This document shows positions 7,202 through 8,258 of a DNA stretch of 8,258 nt, piece by piece. The notes under the pieces are model-generated. The model saw only the letters and a program-made list of their open reading frames with translations. It did no database searches and was not told where the DNA came from. The position numbers were made by a program, and so were the translations under genes. Positions within the stretch are counted from its first letter, which is position 1, and every line of letters starts with the position of its first letter. The DNA comes from Campylobacter sp. (lineage in GTDB: Bacteria; Campylobacterota; Campylobacteria; Campylobacterales; Campylobacteraceae): the NCBI GenBank assembly GCA_021203945.1, contig JAJQAF010000084.1, forward strand, positions 1-8,258, given 5' to 3'.

Positions 7202-7913
7202 AAAAATTACGATTAGGGCTTTTAAATATAACCCGATGAGCAAAATTTCAAAACCGCATTTTGCTTCGTATGAACTGGAAGAGACGGACGGTATGACGCT
7301 ATTTATCGCGTTAAATTTAATTAGGGAAAAATTTGATCCCGATCTTAGCTTTGATTTTGTCTGTCGTGCGGGAATTTGCGGTAGCTGTGGAATGCTGGTA
7401 AACGGCAAACCTAGTCTTGCTTGCAGAACTCTTACAAAAGATTACGAAAGCGGAGTTATCGAGCTTATGCCGCTTCCCGTATTTAGGCTTTTAAAAGATC
7501 TTAGCGTGGATACGGGCAACTGGATGAACGCGATGAGTAAGCGCGTGGAGAGCTGGATACATTCGGATCACGTCACGGATATCGCTAAACTTGAAGAGAA
7601 GGTTGAGCCCGAGATAGCTCAAGAGGTTTTCGAGCTTGATCGTTGTATAGAGTGCGGCATCTGCGTAGCGGCGTGCGGAACGGCTATTATGAGACCCGAT
7701 TTTATCGGTGCGGTCGGACTTAACCGCGTTGCGAGATTTAAAATCGATGCGCTTGATAAACGCACGGATGAGGATTTTTACGAGCTTATAGGCGATGATG
7801 ACGGCGTATTTGGTTGTATGAGCCTGCTTGGATGTGAGGATAACTGTCCTAAGCACCTTCCGCTTCAAAGCAGGATCGCTTATATGCGTCGAAAAATGGC
7901 TGTTATAAAATAA
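7194..7913 (+). CDS. frdB: Fumarate reductase iron-sulfur subunit
   Basis: This subunit carries electrons from the FrdC hemes to the FrdA flavin through three Fe-S clusters. It has 239 residues. The N-terminal plant-type ferredoxin domain binds [2Fe-2S] by Cys57, Cys62, Cys65 and Cys77 ([11 protein letters not shown], then ACRTL). The C-terminal bacterial-type domain has Cys151, Cys154, Cys157 and Cys218 for [4Fe-4S] and Cys161, Cys208 and Cys214 for [3Fe-4S] ([12 protein letters not shown], then [13 protein letters not shown]). All eleven cysteines have the same numbers as in Wolinella FrdB. The ATG overlaps the frdA end by 8 nt, and the nearest purine-rich sites (GCAGG at 7181-7185, AGGA at 7189-7192) have poor spacing, so translational coupling to frdA is likely. 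It is the last gene of the operon; a hairpin starts 22 nt after the stop. Confidence 0.98.
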   Translation: MSRKITIRAFKYNPMSKISKPHFASYELEETDGMTLFIALNLIREKFDPDLSFDFVCRAGICGSCGMLVNGKPSLACRTLTKDYESGVIELMPLPVFRLLKDLSVDTGNWMNAMSKRVESWIHSDHVTDIAKLEEKVEPEIAQEVFELDRCIECGICVAACGTAIMRPDFIGAVGLNRVARFKIDALDKRTDEDFYELIGDDDGVFGCMSLLGCEDNCPKHLPLQSRIAYMRRKMAVIK

Positions 7914-7935
7914 AATTTAACCCCCTTTCTTTTTT

Positions 7936-7963
7936 GGTATCGCGTGAGTGATTGCGCGATACC
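7936..7963 (+). terminator. Perfect 9-bp hairpin after frdB (atypical terminator)
   Basis: GGTATCGCG (7936-7944) and CGCGATACC (7955-7963) form a perfect stem with a 10-nt loop, 22 nt after the frdB stop. A pyrimidine tract (CCCCCTTTCTTTTTT, 7921-7935) precedes the stem, and there is no T run after it on either strand. It therefore departs from the standard Rho-independent design. It most likely marks the 3' end of the frd transcript, by termination or as an RNA-stabilising structure. Confidence 0.4.
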
Positions 7964-7976
7964 GCCTTAATCGGCT

Positions 7977-8159
7977 ATGAGCGATAAAAAACTACTTTCA
8001 AATTTTAAATTTGACGATAGAAATAAAAATATAAGAGATGTTTCGGCTCGTCTTTACGAATGGCATAAGATGAAATAACTGCAAAAATACGAAGCTTTAG
8101 TAACAATGAGCTTTTTGCGAGGCGGCATTTTGATTTCACGGGAAATTAAATTTAGCTAA
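7977..8159 (+). pseudogene. Interrupted short frame; possible remnant or 33-residue peptide
   Basis: An ATG at 7977 opens 33 codons, MSDKKLLSNFKFDDRN followed by KNIRDVSARLYEWHKMK, ending in TAA at 8076-8078. The same frame continues without further stops for 26 more codons (LQKYEALVTMSF, then LRGGILISREIKFS) to a TAA at 8157-8159. The residue mix is protein-like on both sides of the inner stop. There is no good ribosome binding site before the ATG, only CGG in the preceding bases. I do not recognise the family. It could be a decayed gene with a nonsense change, a short peptide gene ending at 8078, or chance. Confidence 0.28.
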
Positions 8160-8164
8160 ATTTA
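8147..8164. repeat. Perfect 18-bp palindrome
   Basis: TAAATTTAGCTAAATTTA is its own reverse complement. It could be an operator half-site pair for a gene beyond the window or a small hairpin. The word AAATTT is frequent throughout this genome's spacers, which raises the odds that the palindrome arose by chance. Confidence 0.4.
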
Positions 8165-8258
8165 GAGATTGAATTTTGAATTAAGAATAACTCCCGATTA
8201 TTCAATGGACATATCTTGCAAATTTATTTAAAATAATTATTAGTAAGCTCGTCTATTG

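Larger units (their letters stand above)
7914..8258. other. 345-bp region downstream of the frd operon
   Basis: It begins with the frd 3' hairpin. It then holds a short plus-strand frame interrupted by one stop (7977-8159), an 18-bp palindrome (8147-8164), a weak inverted repeat ATTGAAT (8168-8174) / ATTCAAT (8200-8206), and AT-rich sequence to the window edge. No full-length gene is seen on either strand. The AT-rich end may be the upstream region of the next gene outside the window. Confidence 0.55.

Noticed and set aside
7491..7868. 125-codon open frame antisense to frdB
   Set aside because: It lies wholly opposite frdB, whose eleven cluster cysteines prove the plus-strand frame. The antisense translation resembles no family I know and is a by-product of the coding strand's composition.
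1..8258. CRISPR array, tRNA or rRNA gene, insertion sequence, prophage or defence genes
   Set aside because: No regularly spaced repeats, cloverleaf-like segments, transposase or integrase motifs or terminal repeats were found; the coding content is core metabolism.

Overview
The window looks like chromosome of a Campylobacter-type epsilonproteobacterium (Campylobacterota). The DNA is moderately AT-rich, with frequent AAATTT words between genes. The fumarate reductase is of the Wolinella/Campylobacter diheme type in the order frdC-frdA-frdB. The lgt-frdCAB order and the galU-pgi pair are both, from memory, also found in C. jejuni. The species cannot be fixed from the sequence alone.

Layout. 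The left part (1-2768) is read from the minus strand. It contains the N-terminal third of a YbiT-like ABC-F ATPase (1-423, cut by the window edge), a 310-bp spacer, and a galU-pgi pair overlapping by 14 nt (sugar nucleotide and hexose phosphate metabolism). A divergent promoter region (2769-2935) separates these from the right part, which is read from the plus strand. That part holds a YigZ/IMPACT-family gene with a TTG start, lgt (lipoprotein lipidation), and the frdC-frdA-frdB operon (4493-7913). The last 345 bp hold a perfect 9-bp hairpin just after frdB, a short reading frame interrupted by one stop, and an 18-bp palindrome.

How the genes work together. FrdC is the membrane diheme cytochrome b, FrdA the flavoprotein and FrdB the three-cluster iron-sulfur subunit. 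Together they form a quinol:fumarate reductase, the terminal reductase of fumarate respiration; in C. jejuni the same complex also works as succinate dehydrogenase. All Fe-S ligands, the FAD-linking histidine and the active-site residues can be located, most at the same residue number as in Wolinella succinogenes. GalU and Pgi supply UDP-glucose and interconvert glucose-6-P and fructose-6-P, probably mainly for surface glycan synthesis.

Most of the window is ordinary core genome, and I see no new multi-gene system. The observation most worth a second look is that FrdC keeps all four heme histidines and the quinol-site glutamate but has valine where W. succinogenes has the E-pathway glutamate (Glu180), two residues before the last heme histidine. 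Secondary points are two possible gene remnants: a protein-like minus-strand frame at 559-702 and an interrupted frame at 7977-8159.
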